Assembly: GCA_029204225.1 (NCBI GenBank)
Contig: CM055098.1
Span: 14,334,533 to 14,398,532, forward strand
DNA length: 64,000 nt
Direction of reading: 5' to 3'
From: Diphasiastrum complanatum
Lineage: Eukaryota > Streptophyta > Lycopodiopsida > Lycopodiales > Lycopodiaceae
Shown: positions 42,862 to 53,869 of the stretch, one piece after another
How the letters are laid out: every line of letters starts with the position of its first letter
How positions within the stretch are numbered: position 1 is the stretch's first letter
Translations under genes and position numbers: made by a program
Notes under the pieces: model-generated
The model's input: the letters and a program-made list of their open reading frames with translations, nothing else
What the model was told of the DNA's origin: nothing
Databases searched by the model: none

Positions 42862-43456
42862 TGTTATGTCCATGACCAGTACGTAGGATACAGTATACTC
42901 CTAGTTGGATACACGGTACTCCAGTGAAACAAGCTGTTAGTTATGCCACGTCATACTGGACATGACCCGAAAGTAACTGATATCCTTGTGAGGCCCAGAA
43001 CACACCAAGTGAAGTTTAGACAAGGTGATGAGACAACAATTCTATGAATAGTTGGTCCATGCATAGGACTCTATTCTAGATGAATCTATGTATAGGGAAC
43101 ATAGGGCTATGCATGGCTATGTGCCCAGGATGCATTAGGCTCTATATAAGAGGTCCAAACTCGCCCTACTCCTCGTCATGGTTCTTGATTCATTGCCAGG
43201 CTCTCAACCAACGGGGTTGGCTTAGTTGGTTAGCTTGACATCCAAAGTTTCTTTGGTCTTAGGTTCAAGCCTCCCCTTGGAAACCAAGAAGCATTGCCAG
43301 GCTCTCACTCTACATTCATGCTTCTTGTTCCTTGGCTTGGGGGTGATGCTTCTAGAGAATGATTGGATGCTTCTACTTGGTTGGGTGGTTTCTCCACAGT
43401 GTGTTATCCTTTTGTATTTAGGATTTGTAAGCAGGATCTAAGGAGCTTCCCTTATA
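42862..43456 (+). repeat. Gypsy-C 3' LTR (595 bp, including an 85-bp insertion)
   Basis: Starts TGTTATGTCCATGACCAG after the polypurine tract aaggagggaagaa and ends agcttcccttata, like the 5' remnant. A TATA box ctatataag is at 43142-43150. The tRNA-like insertion lies just after it at 43207-43291. Confidence 0.88.
43207..43291 (+). mobile_element. 85-bp tRNA-like SINE or tRNA retropseudogene with 16-bp target duplication
   Basis: The insert is flanked by exact copies of CATTGCCAGGCTCTCA at 43191-43206 and 43292-43307. Inside are a polymerase III A box, tggcttagttgg at about 43217-43228 (fits TRGCNNAGYNGG fully), and a B box, ggttcaagcct at about 43262-43272 (10 of 11 positions of GGTTCRANNCC). 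The box spacing of ~34 bases is as in tRNA genes. The T-arm does not pair well, so it is not an intact tRNA gene. The 3' end aaaccaagaag is only mildly A-rich. Confidence 0.75.
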
Positions 43457-44585
43457 CGTATCATCCTGGAGAGCAAACGAATTTGGAGCCAGGAGATATA
43501 TGTCCAATCAGTAGCTGTCAGGCTAGTACTCCATGTCTCGAAAGCATACATAGCAGAGGGCACAACCATAGTGTCAAAGAGTCGGCACTTACTGGTCGCA
43601 TCTCTGATGTGTGAAGTGAAGCATAGTCTCTCCAAATCTACCAGCGAGGCATAGCCCTACCGTACCCGAGAAATAGCTGCATGTCTCATGCTGAACGTGG
43701 GCCCCGAAAATAGTACCCCTACATGTGTATATGAATCAACACCACCAGTGGATGACCATCCCATAGAAGCTCTTGCCGCATCATGAAAGACCTAGAGGTG
43801 TTGAACACCATGACCTTAGTCTTGGCCACATTCATTGACAAACCCCACCGTGTGCAGAAAGAAAGAAGAACGTCTAAGTGTCGTTGCAAACCCTCTCTCG
43901 TCTGTGAAAGCAAAACCACATCATCGACATACAGGAGGATAGCAATAATGAGGTCGCCCAATGTACATCCCTCCCCTCCATCACTTCGTATAACATGCTC
44001 CAGCTCGTCATTGTTTGACCCCAATAGTGCTAACCACCTCCGGTGAAATAACTCCTGATAGTCGGACCCTGCCAACAACACGCCTGTACAATGCTACTAT
44101 TGCCTGTATAGTATCCTCCTGAAATCCCCGATCGTGAAGTCTCTGTATCAATAGATGCCTAGGCACAGAATCAAAGGCCTTGCGGAAATCCACAAAGCAA
44201 CAGTATACACGTTCCCTCTTGGCCTTAGCCTCCTCAATGATGGACCTCAAAGTAAATATATGATCCGATGTAGTATATCCCGATCTTAAACCCGCCTATC
44301 CAATGGCATAGAGTGATCTGGCATCCATCTTTGTACTAATCTTTGACTGTAGGATAGAACCATAGACTTTGGCGAAGAGGTGGTTGATCATAATGGTGTG
44401 GTAGTTGTCAACTTTCATGGGGTCTCGGCCTTTATGGATAGGGTGAATGAGGTTTGTGGACCATGGAGATTGAAAATTAGAGGTGATAGCTCGGTTGAAT
44501 AGAATGGAGAGGAAGGGTGAGAGGATGTCAAGAGCATACTTTAGAAGTTCAGCCTCTAGCTCATCAATGTCTTTGGCTTTATGGG
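43457..44585 (-). pseudogene. LINE-A reverse transcriptase
   Basis: Minus-strand pieces: ALDILSPFLSILFNRAI, NLIHPIHKGRDPMKVDNYHT, VYCCFVDFRKAFDSVPRHLL (motif A), GVKQ, AILLYVDDVVLLS (active site YVDD), GLSMNVAKTKVMVFNTS, then CRLFDTMVVPSAMYAFETW and SRMIR at the junction with gypsy-C. This is a plant L1-type LINE RT. Frameshifts at about 44290, 44008 and 43720. Confidence 0.88.
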
Positions 44586-45189
44586 AATGGAGTCGTGTGA
44601 GGAAAGCTTCTTCAAAAGCTTTCCATGACCGGGGAGTCTGCCCAGTCTCCTGGAGATTTAACCACCACTTATAGGCCATAGGCCCTAAGGAAAGACTGGC
44701 CTCAATTGCTTGCAAATGGTCAGGGGTCTGTTTAAGAGCATGAATGTTCTTCCATTTGCTGAGGAAGGTTTGTAGAATATTTGCATTTCTATCCTTCTCT
44801 TCCCCATTAAAAGTAGGAGGTTTTAAATCTTTAAAAACACTGAAGTGAGACCGTAAAGTCTCACCCGAAACTGATGGAAGTGGAGAAGGGGATAACTGAG
44901 AAGTGGAGGGAAGGCTTCCTTTCGCGGAACTCAAAATCAAGCTTTTGAGTTCAGCGAACGAGTCGTTCACACTGGACTTGAAATTGGCTAATGCCAACTT
45001 CAGTTCATCCACTTCTGTTACCAATTGGAGAAACTGCTCCTTGGTAACCAATTCGTCGAGTTCTTCGGCGAACTGTTCTTGTTCTTCCACTTCCATGGGT
45101 TCCTTCCCTTTTCTGTAAGCCAAGGCTTCTGTTTCAAGTTCGTCGAAGCCTCTCTCCTGGTGTTGATTAGGTCCCTGAGGAGTGGTCAT
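44296..45189 (-). pseudogene. Chimeric ORF: gypsy Gag N-terminus fused in frame to LINE RT (297 codons)
   Basis: Residues 1-200 are a Ty3/gypsy-type Gag: coiled-coil-like acidic start, then FKDLKPPTFNGEEKD, FLSKWKNIHALKQTPDHLQA, LGPMAYKWWLNLQ and SWKAFEEAFLTRL. From about residue 201 (near 44588) the same frame continues as the LINE RT region (HSHKAKDIDELEAELL, compare THRTRDIEDLEFELL in LINE-B) up to the stop at 44296. The Gag part has its own leader, primer-binding site and LTR upstream. The fusion is probably an accident of insertion; no proof of expression. Confidence 0.8.
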
Positions 45190-46071
45190 CTTCGGAACTG
45201 AACGAGAGCTACCTTAACTTCTGAAGGAAAAAAGTCTAAAAGACTAATTTACAACTGTACAAGGGAAAGGAAAGATGACTTAGCTGTTTCTGAGGACTGT
45301 ACTTCCAAAGAAAGAATGAAGAGGAACCCTTTCAGCTCTTTTCCCCAAGATTTCAGACCTGCTGTCCCGAAAAATGCCAGTTTGAAGCTTCAAAACGGTG
45401 CCAAATTTCCCGGTTCTTTGAGGATAGTAGCTCGCTGGTCTGATTGCAACCCAACTGGCTCATTTACTTCTGATTTGAGACCCAAAAAGTATTTCAATTT
45501 CTGATTTTGGTGTCTCCCTACCCTCGCTGGCTGGACAGCCACGTGTTCTGGCCCAATTTTCTAAAATTTAAGGCCCAAAACTTGCTTGAAACTCTGATCT
45601 GACTTCAAGTAGTAGGTCGCTGGTCTGTGGCAATCTAGTTTGATGTTCAAAGTACTGAAAAATTCTCAAAAACAGTGATGAAAAACCAATTTTTCACCTC
45701 GCTGTCCAGCGCTGGCCCTGCTAAGAAAATTTGCTTGAAAACCCCTCAAACTTCCTTGGATTTCTCTGAAATTTCAGAGGTAGATGTCTGATCCCACAAC
45801 GATGGACCTGCTCGCTGGTTTCTACTCTAAACCCTTTCTAAAATCTCCTATCAGATGTCTGAAATCTGATATAGATTGCTGCCTTTCCAGCGATTTACCT
45901 ACAGAAGGAATTCTACTTCCTACAACTGTAAATTCTCAGTGAATTTCAAGGGTTTGAAGGCTGCACCTATAGCAATTCTCCTCCTCTAATCTTTTCTGAG
46001 AACCCGAGAAACACTTCCTATCTTCTGATAGCTTTCTCTACTGCTGCTCCTGAACTCCCTAGGATGGAGAT
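45190..46071 (-). mobile_element. Untranslated leader of the inserted gypsy 5' fragment
   Basis: It lies between the primer-binding site and the Gag ATG at 45189. There is no open frame of note on the minus strand. The length of ~880 bp is usual for plant gypsy leaders. Confidence 0.65.
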
Positions 46072-46084
46072 GGCTCTGATACCA
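46072..46084 (-). promoter_or_regulatory. Primer-binding site of the inserted gypsy 5' fragment
   Basis: Minus strand TGGTATCAGAGCC, a full 13-base match to the initiator tRNA-Met complement. It is separated by one base from the LTR end. Confidence 0.9.
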
Positions 46085-46085
46085 G

Positions 46086-46442
46086 TGTAATAGATCCTAA
46101 CACCACAGTAGGACAAACACTCCCTGATCCACCCAACCTTGCCTACTCCATGATATAGAGTAAGCCCCTCCTAGCCTAGTGTGAGGACTGGTAGCATGCT
46201 ACTGCCAAGTGTCGGCCACGTGGCACTGACGTGGTCGACTGCACGTCAGGACCCAACTGGGGGCCCTATCCTGCTGACAGGGTCCCTAGGCTGTGTTAGG
46301 CCTGCCATGGCTATGGACCGTGCTGGGGCACACTACTCACACTGTCTTGCCCTGTTGGTCATGTACGCTGGACACGACCCTGACTGTGGTATCTGACCTA
46401 TCTGTGTTCTCTAGGGTTCGGCACTGGTTACGACTCGTAACA
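46086..46442 (-). repeat. LTR of the inserted gypsy 5' fragment (357 bp)
   Basis: On the minus strand it starts TGTTACGAGTCG exactly where the LINE-A endonuclease frame is cut and ends GATCTATTACA one base before the primer-binding site. No matching LTR was found on the other side of the fragment. Confidence 0.75.
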
Positions 46443-47616
46443 GCGGGTGAGTGTGGGTAGAAGAGGACGTGTGGGTGGAAGATGACCAATGCCGAAAGAA
46501 ATAAAGGAATGATCAGAAAGAGTGGTAGGAGAAATATAGAAGTTAGAGACAATGGGTATGGAAGATGGTGACCCCATGAGGTAGTCAACGATACTATCTC
46601 CTCCACTGTGAGGATGGCATGTGTATCCGCCTGAATGTGGCCAACGAGATAAGCCATTATAAATGGCTAGCTCATGGGCTTCCCCAAACTGCATTAGGTA
46701 CTCTCCGTATGAAGTGATAGGTCCCAAGTTGTTTGCAGATGTCTTGGTAACGCCAAGCATGTCACTGTCAAGGGCACGAACACGAAGCTAATTTGTGGTG
46801 TCGAAGAACTTTGTTTGGTGTGAGGATGTTCGGGCATTGAAATCCCCAGTGAAGAAAACATGCCCACGCTCCTTAAATTTGATAATATCCAGTGAGAGAT
46901 CTTGGCAGGGAGATCCAAAGCCCTCAGCAAACGGCGATGACTCTGGTGGGAAGTAGCAAGCTGCAATAAAAAGATATCTGTCCAACCCAATATCCGGACC
47001 CACAATACGTGTCCATAGATAGCGGGCATGCTCATTATGTCTAATAAACTCAAGGCTCGCCTGGAGAGACTCCCTATATAAGCATGCAACCCCTCCTGAG
47101 CCATGACCATTGGCGGATCTAGTCTCACGTCGGAATACCGAGTCCCATCTGAATCCAGGGAAAGAAGGAAGTCCTCGCTCTGGGCTCTCATGTGTCTCCA
47201 TAAAAAATATTTTATCCCGTCCAGTAATGAAGTCAATCAGGTCCCCTGCAGTGGAAGATGAGTGTATGCTCGCACAATTCCACAATCTGATCCGAAGATG
47301 GTGTGGATGGGGCCCCAGGGTGCTCCCAACCCCAAGAACCCCAAATCCCTAATGAGAAGACCCGTGGGAGTGCTACCAAGAAGATGCACTCGTCCATCTC
47401 TATATATAACTCTCATGTCTGACTCTCTGGCTTCCTGGAAGGCCTTAATGTCTCTCGTCCACCTGGATGTACGTAAGGTCGTCATCCACAAAAATAGTGA
47501 TGCCGTGAAGCGTAGCTCTGTATTGCAGAGCATCCCACCTAGTAGCCAATGAGGTGAAATGGATAATCAAAGTGGCCACATCTCTGGTGGTCCTCTATGC
47601 CCCGCCCAATCCCTCT
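46443..47616 (-). pseudogene. LINE-A ORF1 end and endonuclease
   Basis: The minus strand begins with an ORF1-type segment (ATLIIHFTSLATRWDALQYR, IFVDDDLTYIQV, IYRDGR). The APE-type endonuclease follows: WNCASIHSSSTAGDLIDF, FFMETHESPERG, then VFFTGDFNARTS and, after a shift at about 46780, GEYLMQFGEAHELAIYNGLS and TLSDHSFISFG. All key endonuclease residues (N, E, D-N, D-H) are present. It ends at the LTR of the inserted gypsy fragment; the linker to RT is missing. Confidence 0.85.
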
Positions 47617-47618
<2 letters not shown>

Positions 47619-47678
<60 letters not shown>

Positions 47679-47690
47679 AGAGAGAGAGAG
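47619..47690 (+). repeat. (AG)28 microsatellite plus a second short (GA)n tract, at the 5' edge of LINE-A
   Basis: Pure AG repeat at 47619-47674, a ttt interruption, then another 13 bases of GA repeat. It directly bounds the LINE-A fragment. Confidence 0.96.
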
Positions 47691-50200
47691 TCGATTAGGG
47701 GAGGAAGGTGCTCTCCGTAACCAAGATCAACAACATCCTAAACACGAGGACTAAACCATGAAAAAAAGCCTTTGTTAGCCTATGAATCCACGTAAGGTAA
47801 AGGTTTGATACTATCCCGCCGACCAAAGGATAGTCGGACTTACACCTCAAGGATGCACACAGAGAGATTAACGAAACATAGCTCCTCTTGCCAAAGCAAG
47901 ACCAAACCTTTTGAAACCTTTATTCATAACCCAACAAGGTGAAACATAGCTGAAAGCATACAGTACTTCAAAGAAAGAAAGCATCGTATGGCGAAACAAA
48001 TTTCAAGACATCCAGTTGGTACCTCCCACCATCCCACCACACAAAACCGCACAAGTTAGCACAATGAAGAAGACATGTGTCAACGCTGAATGTCAGTTGT
48101 TATCCATGTCCAAAATAAGTTTAGCAGCTTAACAACTTAAAGTATTTGATCATAAAATGTAGTCCAATCTTCCCTATGTAACACATAATCATTTACGATA
48201 GGCTTTCCCATATTATTACCGTGTCAGGGCATTCCGCCATTCTGATCAGTCTTATGGTACTAGTCCGTATCAATTTATAAAGTATAAGAGTATGTATTTG
48301 AAAAACAACTGCATTATATAAGTTGCGACTTGCAAACGAGAGATAGCATGGAACGACACTCAGATATGGGATAAATCCATGCCATACCAATATCTGAACT
48401 CATAATAGGCATAGTACCATTTTCAAAACTCTTGAGCATATCCATGCTTTCCAAGAGTACGCCAGCTATCGCCCAGTTTCATAAGATTTTAAAATTCTGG
48501 TCCTGTCTATTATATTATTACCATTACGTGTTTTAGCCAAGTATTTTACCATAACATTTGTAATAGGATTATCCCTACAAATGTGGCGATCCCTTGTACA
48601 AATCCATGTACCTTAAGGGCGCGGAGGTTATCAATACTTGTATTATTGCTCCCAAAACTTACTGCAAAGAAAATGGCAAAGTCACCATATGTGTAGCTCG
48701 AGTCATCTATACATGTTATCATTGCTAAACGAGAGGCATAAATACGATAGTTTAAGCTATTTTGTTATAAGTGTGAGCCACTACCATTTCCTATAACCAT
48801 TGATAAACATGAATGCTTCCTATTATATACACCATTACCTCTTCGTAAACCAATACACGAAGCGGTGTTGCAATACTAACCTGAATAGATGTTGCGTGAG
48901 AATCTTGTGAGGAAGCCATATTTGATTACGAACGATACTTCCTTCGGAGATTGGTAATAGAAGTTTTTCGAGTCTAGTTTTTGCCACAACAGTAATAGCA
49001 TAAAAAGCATTGCTAATCGCACTATATTTGCATTATGAAACGAATTCTCTGCTTATGTTTTAGTAAAAAGGAAGTGAAAGAAACCCATATATAAACTTCA
49101 CGAAGATGGTCTTCAGAATGCATACCTGTATAAGAGCGTACTCCGAATCCAATAATGGAATCGGAATGCAACCTCGTAGTAGGGAAATCTGTGTAAAGCA
49201 AGAGACATATGGCATTTGCTTATCATTGCTTATCATTTACCATAAACCATACCTCACGTGGCGACCGTAAAACCACACATAATATAGTAGCTCGCTGGCA
49301 ACCAGCTATGCATCCACTCTATCATTGAAAAGGCAGATATCTACATAAACTTTAGTGTGGTCATCGCTATCCTTTCAGCGATGAAGGAGCCTCATAGCTA
49401 CGTAAATAGAGGTTCAATCAATCACGTGTTATGAGAGTAAGGTAATCGCTGCTCCAACGAGTGTGTTTATGATCCCTAAAGCATACCAATTAAGCCACAT
49501 AATATGCATAAGGTTGCATGAAGCAGCAGTGCGCTGTTAGCGCACTATGAGCATGTAGTTTCAACATAAATGTGCCACATACTTTATGTGATAGGATGGA
49601 AACATCCACAAGGCTTTGCCAAGAGGGTATTCCATCGCGATTTGCCTAAACCTACCTCTGAAATAAATGGTAAGCATGTATAGCATGCATTGTTTTCTTA
49701 GAAGGTATTGGATCGCGATCTAGCGCTCTCCTTATGCCATAGTTTACACACTAAGCAAAGCAAATATAAGCAATTCTTGTTTATGCTATCAGAAATGAAA
49801 AGATACAAATGCATACCAGTCCTTGTGATTGTGCCGATCAGAGAGCCCTAGATGGGCGCGTCCAAAAGTGAGCCAGCATGAGGAAGAAGGAGAAGAGGAG
49901 GAGAAGAGGAGGAGAAGAGGGAAGCAAAGTGAGGGCTTTGATAGTGATGCACCTCTTATATAGACTTTTGATAGAATGAAAATCGGAGGGAAAGTATACT
50001 TTTGAATTCTGAACTTTGTCAAAAAAACGATATATATCATACGGTGACTAATAAACCCATTTATCATGGTCACAAAAACACTAGCACGGTAAAGTTGCAC
50101 CAAAAGGAGTACATGTCAAGTATCTGAAACCATGGGAGCGTATAGAAACGTCTCCAAAAACAAACTATGCATAAAAGACAATGAGTAAAATAAATGTAAA
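47691..50200. other. Unassigned AT-rich sequence between LINE-A and LINE-B
   Basis: No coding domain, LTR end or RNA gene was recognised. It contains a perfect hairpin at 49528-49546, a purine-rich (agaggagga)n stretch at 49884-49921, and two related words around cgcgat (49633-49641 and 49709-49717). Confidence 0.45.
49528..49546. repeat. Perfect 8-bp-stem hairpin
   Basis: AGTGCGCT, loop GTT, AGCGCACT. The arms are exact reverse complements in an otherwise AT-rich stretch. Role unknown. Confidence 0.7.
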
Positions 50201-52577
50201 CTACAAACTGCCAACTGTCCATGAGTGGGAGCAAGATAGTTGCCAGGAGTAGAGTAATATCATATAGTGCTGCTGTTGAAAAAGGATGTGATACGAGCTG
50301 TAGCAGGAGGTAATGTGGGCCGCCGCTGACGTCGTGTAGGGGGGTGAAAACTGTGTGCTCTCGTAACAAGCCAGGAAGTGCGAGTTGCTGCGTGAGGAGA
50401 CTCTGAACTGTCCCAAAGTGAAACGAAGACTGTGTGATAGTCCAAAGGACAAATAGCGAGGTACGACTGGAAGACCGGTGGCATCCTGCTCCAGAAAGTG
50501 AGTCCGATAGTAGTCAGGCTTAACCCCCAGCTGGTGTCGCCAAGTACGATCGAGATATGCTCTGTATAAAAAATGTCTAATGTATTGGTGTGTGCCCACA
50601 GGGAGATAAGTGATAGTGATACCAAATGCTTCCATGAGGAAGTGTGATGCCTGAGAGAACCATGATAGTCGGTATCCCTGAGTCTGAAGGTGATGAGAGG
50701 ACATGAGTGCAAGCCACGTATATCTCTGCTCTGTATTAGGAAGTGCCGGGGCTCTCTGGATGTACGTGATAAGCTGGAAGGCTGCCTCAATCTGAATAAG
50801 GGGGGTGACAAACTCCGCAAGGATGATCTCATGTGGGACCGAGGGCTTCGCTCGGATCATGCGAGCTAACATGGTGGTCTGTAAGCGTGAAATGCTGGAC
50901 CAGTGTGAAGACGATAGTCCTGTACACCATATCTCTGCCGCACACAGGGCTGAAGGGGTGACGATGGTGTCAAACAATCTGCACTTACTTGGGGCATCCC
51001 GAATAGACTTACGGAAGCAGAATCTCTTAGCTGGACTAGGGAACAGTGTCTCTTCCCAAGTCTAGAAGTAGCCGCCTGTCTCATACTGAAGGTAGGACTA
51101 GAGAAGAGCACACCCAGGTAAGTGTATGAAGAGACTACCTCTAGGGACTGTCCATCAAAGGTAAGCTCCTGGCGCTGCATAAAAGCCTGAGAGGTATTGA
51201 ACACCATAACTTTGGTCTTCAAGAGGTTCACCCCTAAACCCCACTGAGTACAAAAGGTGTGTAAGTAGTCCAACTGTCTCTGTAATCCCTCTCTGGTGCA
51301 GGAGACTAGTACCACATCATCCGCATAGAGAAGGATGGCAATGAGAATGTCTCCAAGCCGACAACCGTCCCCACCACACTGAGAGATGACCTGCTCTAGT
51401 TCGTCAATATATAATCCAAAGAGAACTGGTGAGAGAGAGCATCTCTGCTTAACCCCAATAGTACTCCAGATCTGCTCAGAAATGCCACTGCCATGACGAA
51501 ATCAGCCCAAAACCCTCATAGAGAGCGTGACGACTAGAATAATATCTGTAGAGTAACCCGGGTCTCGGAGTCTCTGGATGAGTAAGGAGCGTGGGACAGA
51601 ATCAAAGGCTTTCCTGAAGTCCACAAAACAACAGTAAACCTTTTCTCTCCTGTGTCTAGCTTCCTCAATGAGGGCTCGAAGTGTGAATATGAGATCTGTA
51701 GTGGGAGAATGAGCACGGAACCCTGCCTGACCCAAAGCATGTAATGTCCTGGACTCTGCCTCTGAACGAACTGCAGACTGAAGGATGGTGCCATATAGTT
51801 TCGCGAGAACGTGTCCAATCATGATAGTGCGGTAATTACCAGGTACCATGGGGTCACCATTTTTATGGATAGGATGTATGATGTTGGTGCACCAAGAGGA
51901 TGGGAAGCCCTCAACAACAGCACGGTTAAGGAGAGTGGATAGTGTAGGGGCGAGGGTACCAGAGGCGTGAATCAGCAGCTCAGAATCAAGGTCTTCAATG
52001 TCTCTGGTGCAATGGGTTTTCAGCTTTTTGATTGCTGCTCGGACCAAGTCAGGGGTGAGGTCGAGGAGAGATGGAGATGGATATATGATAAGTAAAGAGC
52101 GTGGGACAAAATCAAAGGCTTTCTTGAAGTCCACAAAACAACAGTTCTTTCCTGTGTCTAGCTTCCTCAATGATGGCTCGGAGTGTGAATATGTGATCTG
52201 TAGTGGAATAATGAGCGTGGAACCCGGCTTGACCCAAAACATGTTATCTCTTGAGTTTGCCTCTGAGCTAACTGCAGATTTGAGGATGACGCCATATAAC
52301 TTCGCAAGGACATGTCCAATCATAATAGTGAGGTAATTACCAGGTACCATGTGGTCACCGTTTTTATGGATAGGATGTATGATGTTGGTGCACCAAGAGG
52401 ATGTGAAGCCCTCAACAACAACATGGTTAAGGAGAGTAGATAATGTAGGGGCAAGGGTATCGGGGGCGTGAATCAGTAGCTCAAACTCAAGGTCTTCAAT
52501 GTCTCTGGTGCGGTGGGTTTTCAGCTTTTTGATTGCTGCCCGAATCAAGTCAGGGGTGAAGAAGGTGAAGTCTGAAG
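50201..52577 (-). pseudogene. LINE-B reverse transcriptase with tandem duplication
   Basis: Minus strand: two successive copies of the N-terminal RT region, then GFRAHSPTTDLIFTLRALIE and YCCFVDFRKAFDSVPRSLL, YADD at 51327-51316, REGLQRQLDYLHTFCTQWGL and LLKTKVMVFNTS. The thumb/connection part follows (FDTIVTPSALCAAEIWC, ARMIRAKPSVPHEII, GVKPDYYRTHFLEQD, LGQFRVSS). The C-terminal zinc finger is lost. No endonuclease is present; the 5' side ends at an (AG)n tract. Related to LINE-A throughout. Confidence 0.87.
51581..52577 (-). repeat. About 0.5-kb tandem duplication inside LINE-B RT
   Basis: 51581-52080 and 52091-52577 are near-copies (for example gtcttcaatgtctctggtgc at 51991 and 52492, and gagcgtgggaca at 51587 and 52097), offset 501-510 bp. 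A 348-codon frame (52548-51502) runs through both copies; the second-read copy is the better preserved. Confidence 0.85.
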
Positions 52578-52586
52578 GTGGAGGGG

Positions 52587-52588
<2 letters not shown>

Positions 52589-52641
<53 letters not shown>
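52589..52641 (+). repeat. (AG)n microsatellite at the 5' edge of LINE-B
   Basis: About 26 AG units. LINE-B sequence begins within about 15 bp of it. Confidence 0.96.
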
Positions 52642-52643
<2 letters not shown>

Positions 52644-53053
52644 ATTGTCTTTCTCATGTAGACGAAACATTACATGTCAAGCGTGTACGGGAGAATATAA
52701 AATGACTCCAAAAATAGTAAGGAAGAAAAAAAACATATACATTTAACTGCAATGATCCAAGATGAGTACAATACAAATATATCTGGTTGCAATCTGATGA
52801 TATGAATGGTGTCATCATCTCCATTGCTACAAAAGGAGGATGTAATGGGGACTGCTTTTGGATGTATGTCCAAGGTACACTGCTGATGTCATCAAGGGGG
52901 TTGTTGATGAGAAATGTGTCTTCTCATATTGGGATATGTAACATGGAACTGAGTGATGCATTGTCTCTAGAGTCTACGTCAACAAGTGTCATCATAGTTG
53001 CTATCATCTGTGTCTAGATTTATCCATGAATGGAGCTGTGTCTCAGAGTGACT
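52642..53053. other. Unassigned sequence
   Basis: No feature recognised; short frames only. Confidence 0.4.
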
Positions 53054-53290
53054 CTATTGAATTTGATGACATAGATCCTGTCGTAGTAGGAACATCTCTT
53101 GTATCATGAATGCAACACAACGAGGATCCTCGTATGCTATAATGGACAACAATGTAACTGGTGTATGGTGAAATATTGTGGTAAAACTGGGTGCCCAACC
53201 GCTTCTAAACCTGTCCTTTGACAGCAGCCTAAATAAACTCCAAAAAGTGAGTAATTCTTTTAGAGCTCTAGACTCTAGGGACAATATGTT
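53054..53290 (-). pseudogene. LINE C-terminal tail fragment
   Basis: The minus strand reads HTPVTLLSIIAYEDPRCVAF then MIQEM, matching the LINE-A tail VTLSTLISYEDPRCV.LMIREM. Only this end is recognisable. Confidence 0.65.
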
Positions 53291-53295
53291 GTGAG

Positions 53296-53299
<4 letters not shown>

Positions 53300-53345
<46 letters not shown>

Positions 53346-53353
53346 CCCCCCCC
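53300..53353 (+). repeat. (CT)21 microsatellite followed by 11 C
   Basis: CT repeat from 53300 to 53342 and then a C run. It separates a minus-strand LINE tail from a plus-strand RT fragment. Confidence 0.95.
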
Positions 53354-53354
53354 G

Positions 53355-53532
53355 CTTGAGGAAGTCATTGAGCAGTGCAATGCTACAGGTTGCAGGCTTG
53401 GTGACATTTTGATTGCCATCCTTCTTTATGCGGATGATGTGGCTCTGGTTTCTATGACTGGAGAACGCCTACAGAGACAGTTAGACAGTCTTCATGCTTT
53501 TTGTACCAGATGGGCATGGAAAAGACGTTAAT
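53355..53532 (+). pseudogene. LINE RT fragment with intact YADD, between two (CT)n tracts
   Basis: Plus strand: LEEVIEQCNATGCRLGDILI, then AILLYADDVALVSMTGERLQ and RQLDSLHAFCTRW, open for 58 codons to a TAA at 53528-53530. Closely related to LINE-A and LINE-B at the same region. Both ends abut CT microsatellites. Confidence 0.85.
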
Positions 53533-53535
53533 AAA

Positions 53536-53538
<3 letters not shown>

Positions 53539-53568
<30 letters not shown>
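53539..53568 (+). repeat. (CT)15 microsatellite
   Basis: Pure CT tract right after the RT fragment. Confidence 0.95.
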
Positions 53569-53570
<2 letters not shown>

Positions 53571-53869
53571 CTGCCCAACTAGGTGCTCGCTGGCTTCTTC
53601 CCTCTCCATCTAGCTTGCTTCACCAGTTTATCAGAAGGCCTTAATAAAAGGGGCCACTGTGTGCTGAGTAGCGGCTCCCCATACTCTATCCCCTCTCTTT
53701 GTCATAAGGCATTTTACTTGTATTCTACCAGAACCAGGTTCTATCTATACCTCCATCTAAATCCTATGAGCTATAACATCTTACATGGTAGTTGGAGTAG
53801 CTAAGCGTAAAATTTCATATGATGAAACATGAAATGGCTGAGCTCAGGACAATTACTGCAACTTTTGTG
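53569..53869. other. Unassigned sequence
   Basis: No domain recognised. Confidence 0.4.

Larger units (their letters stand above)
39009..43456 (+). mobile_element. Ty3/gypsy retrotransposon (gypsy-C) inserted in LINE-A
   Basis: Order on the plus strand: truncated 5' LTR, tRNA-Met-type primer-binding site, a copia RT fragment, the zinc-knuckle end of Gag, protease, RT, RNase H, integrase, a chromodomain-like tail ending at 42833, polypurine tract, 3' LTR. Domain order RT-RNase H-integrase makes it Ty3/gypsy. The pol frame is broken at about five places. The two LTR ends differ at 3 of 113 positions. LINE-A sequence continues on both sides, antisense. The N-terminal Gag is missing. Confidence 0.9.

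Noticed and set aside
43207-43291. Functional tRNA gene
   Set aside because: A and B boxes are good, but the T-arm and acceptor stem do not pair and a target duplication flanks it, so SINE or retropseudogene is the better reading.
52548-52548. 348-codon LINE-B ORF as a host gene
   Set aside because: Both halves are duplicated LINE RT sequence.
53355-53532. Bacterial-type retron or group II intron RT
   Set aside because: The YADD fragment is nearly the same as the neighbouring plant LINE RT sequences.
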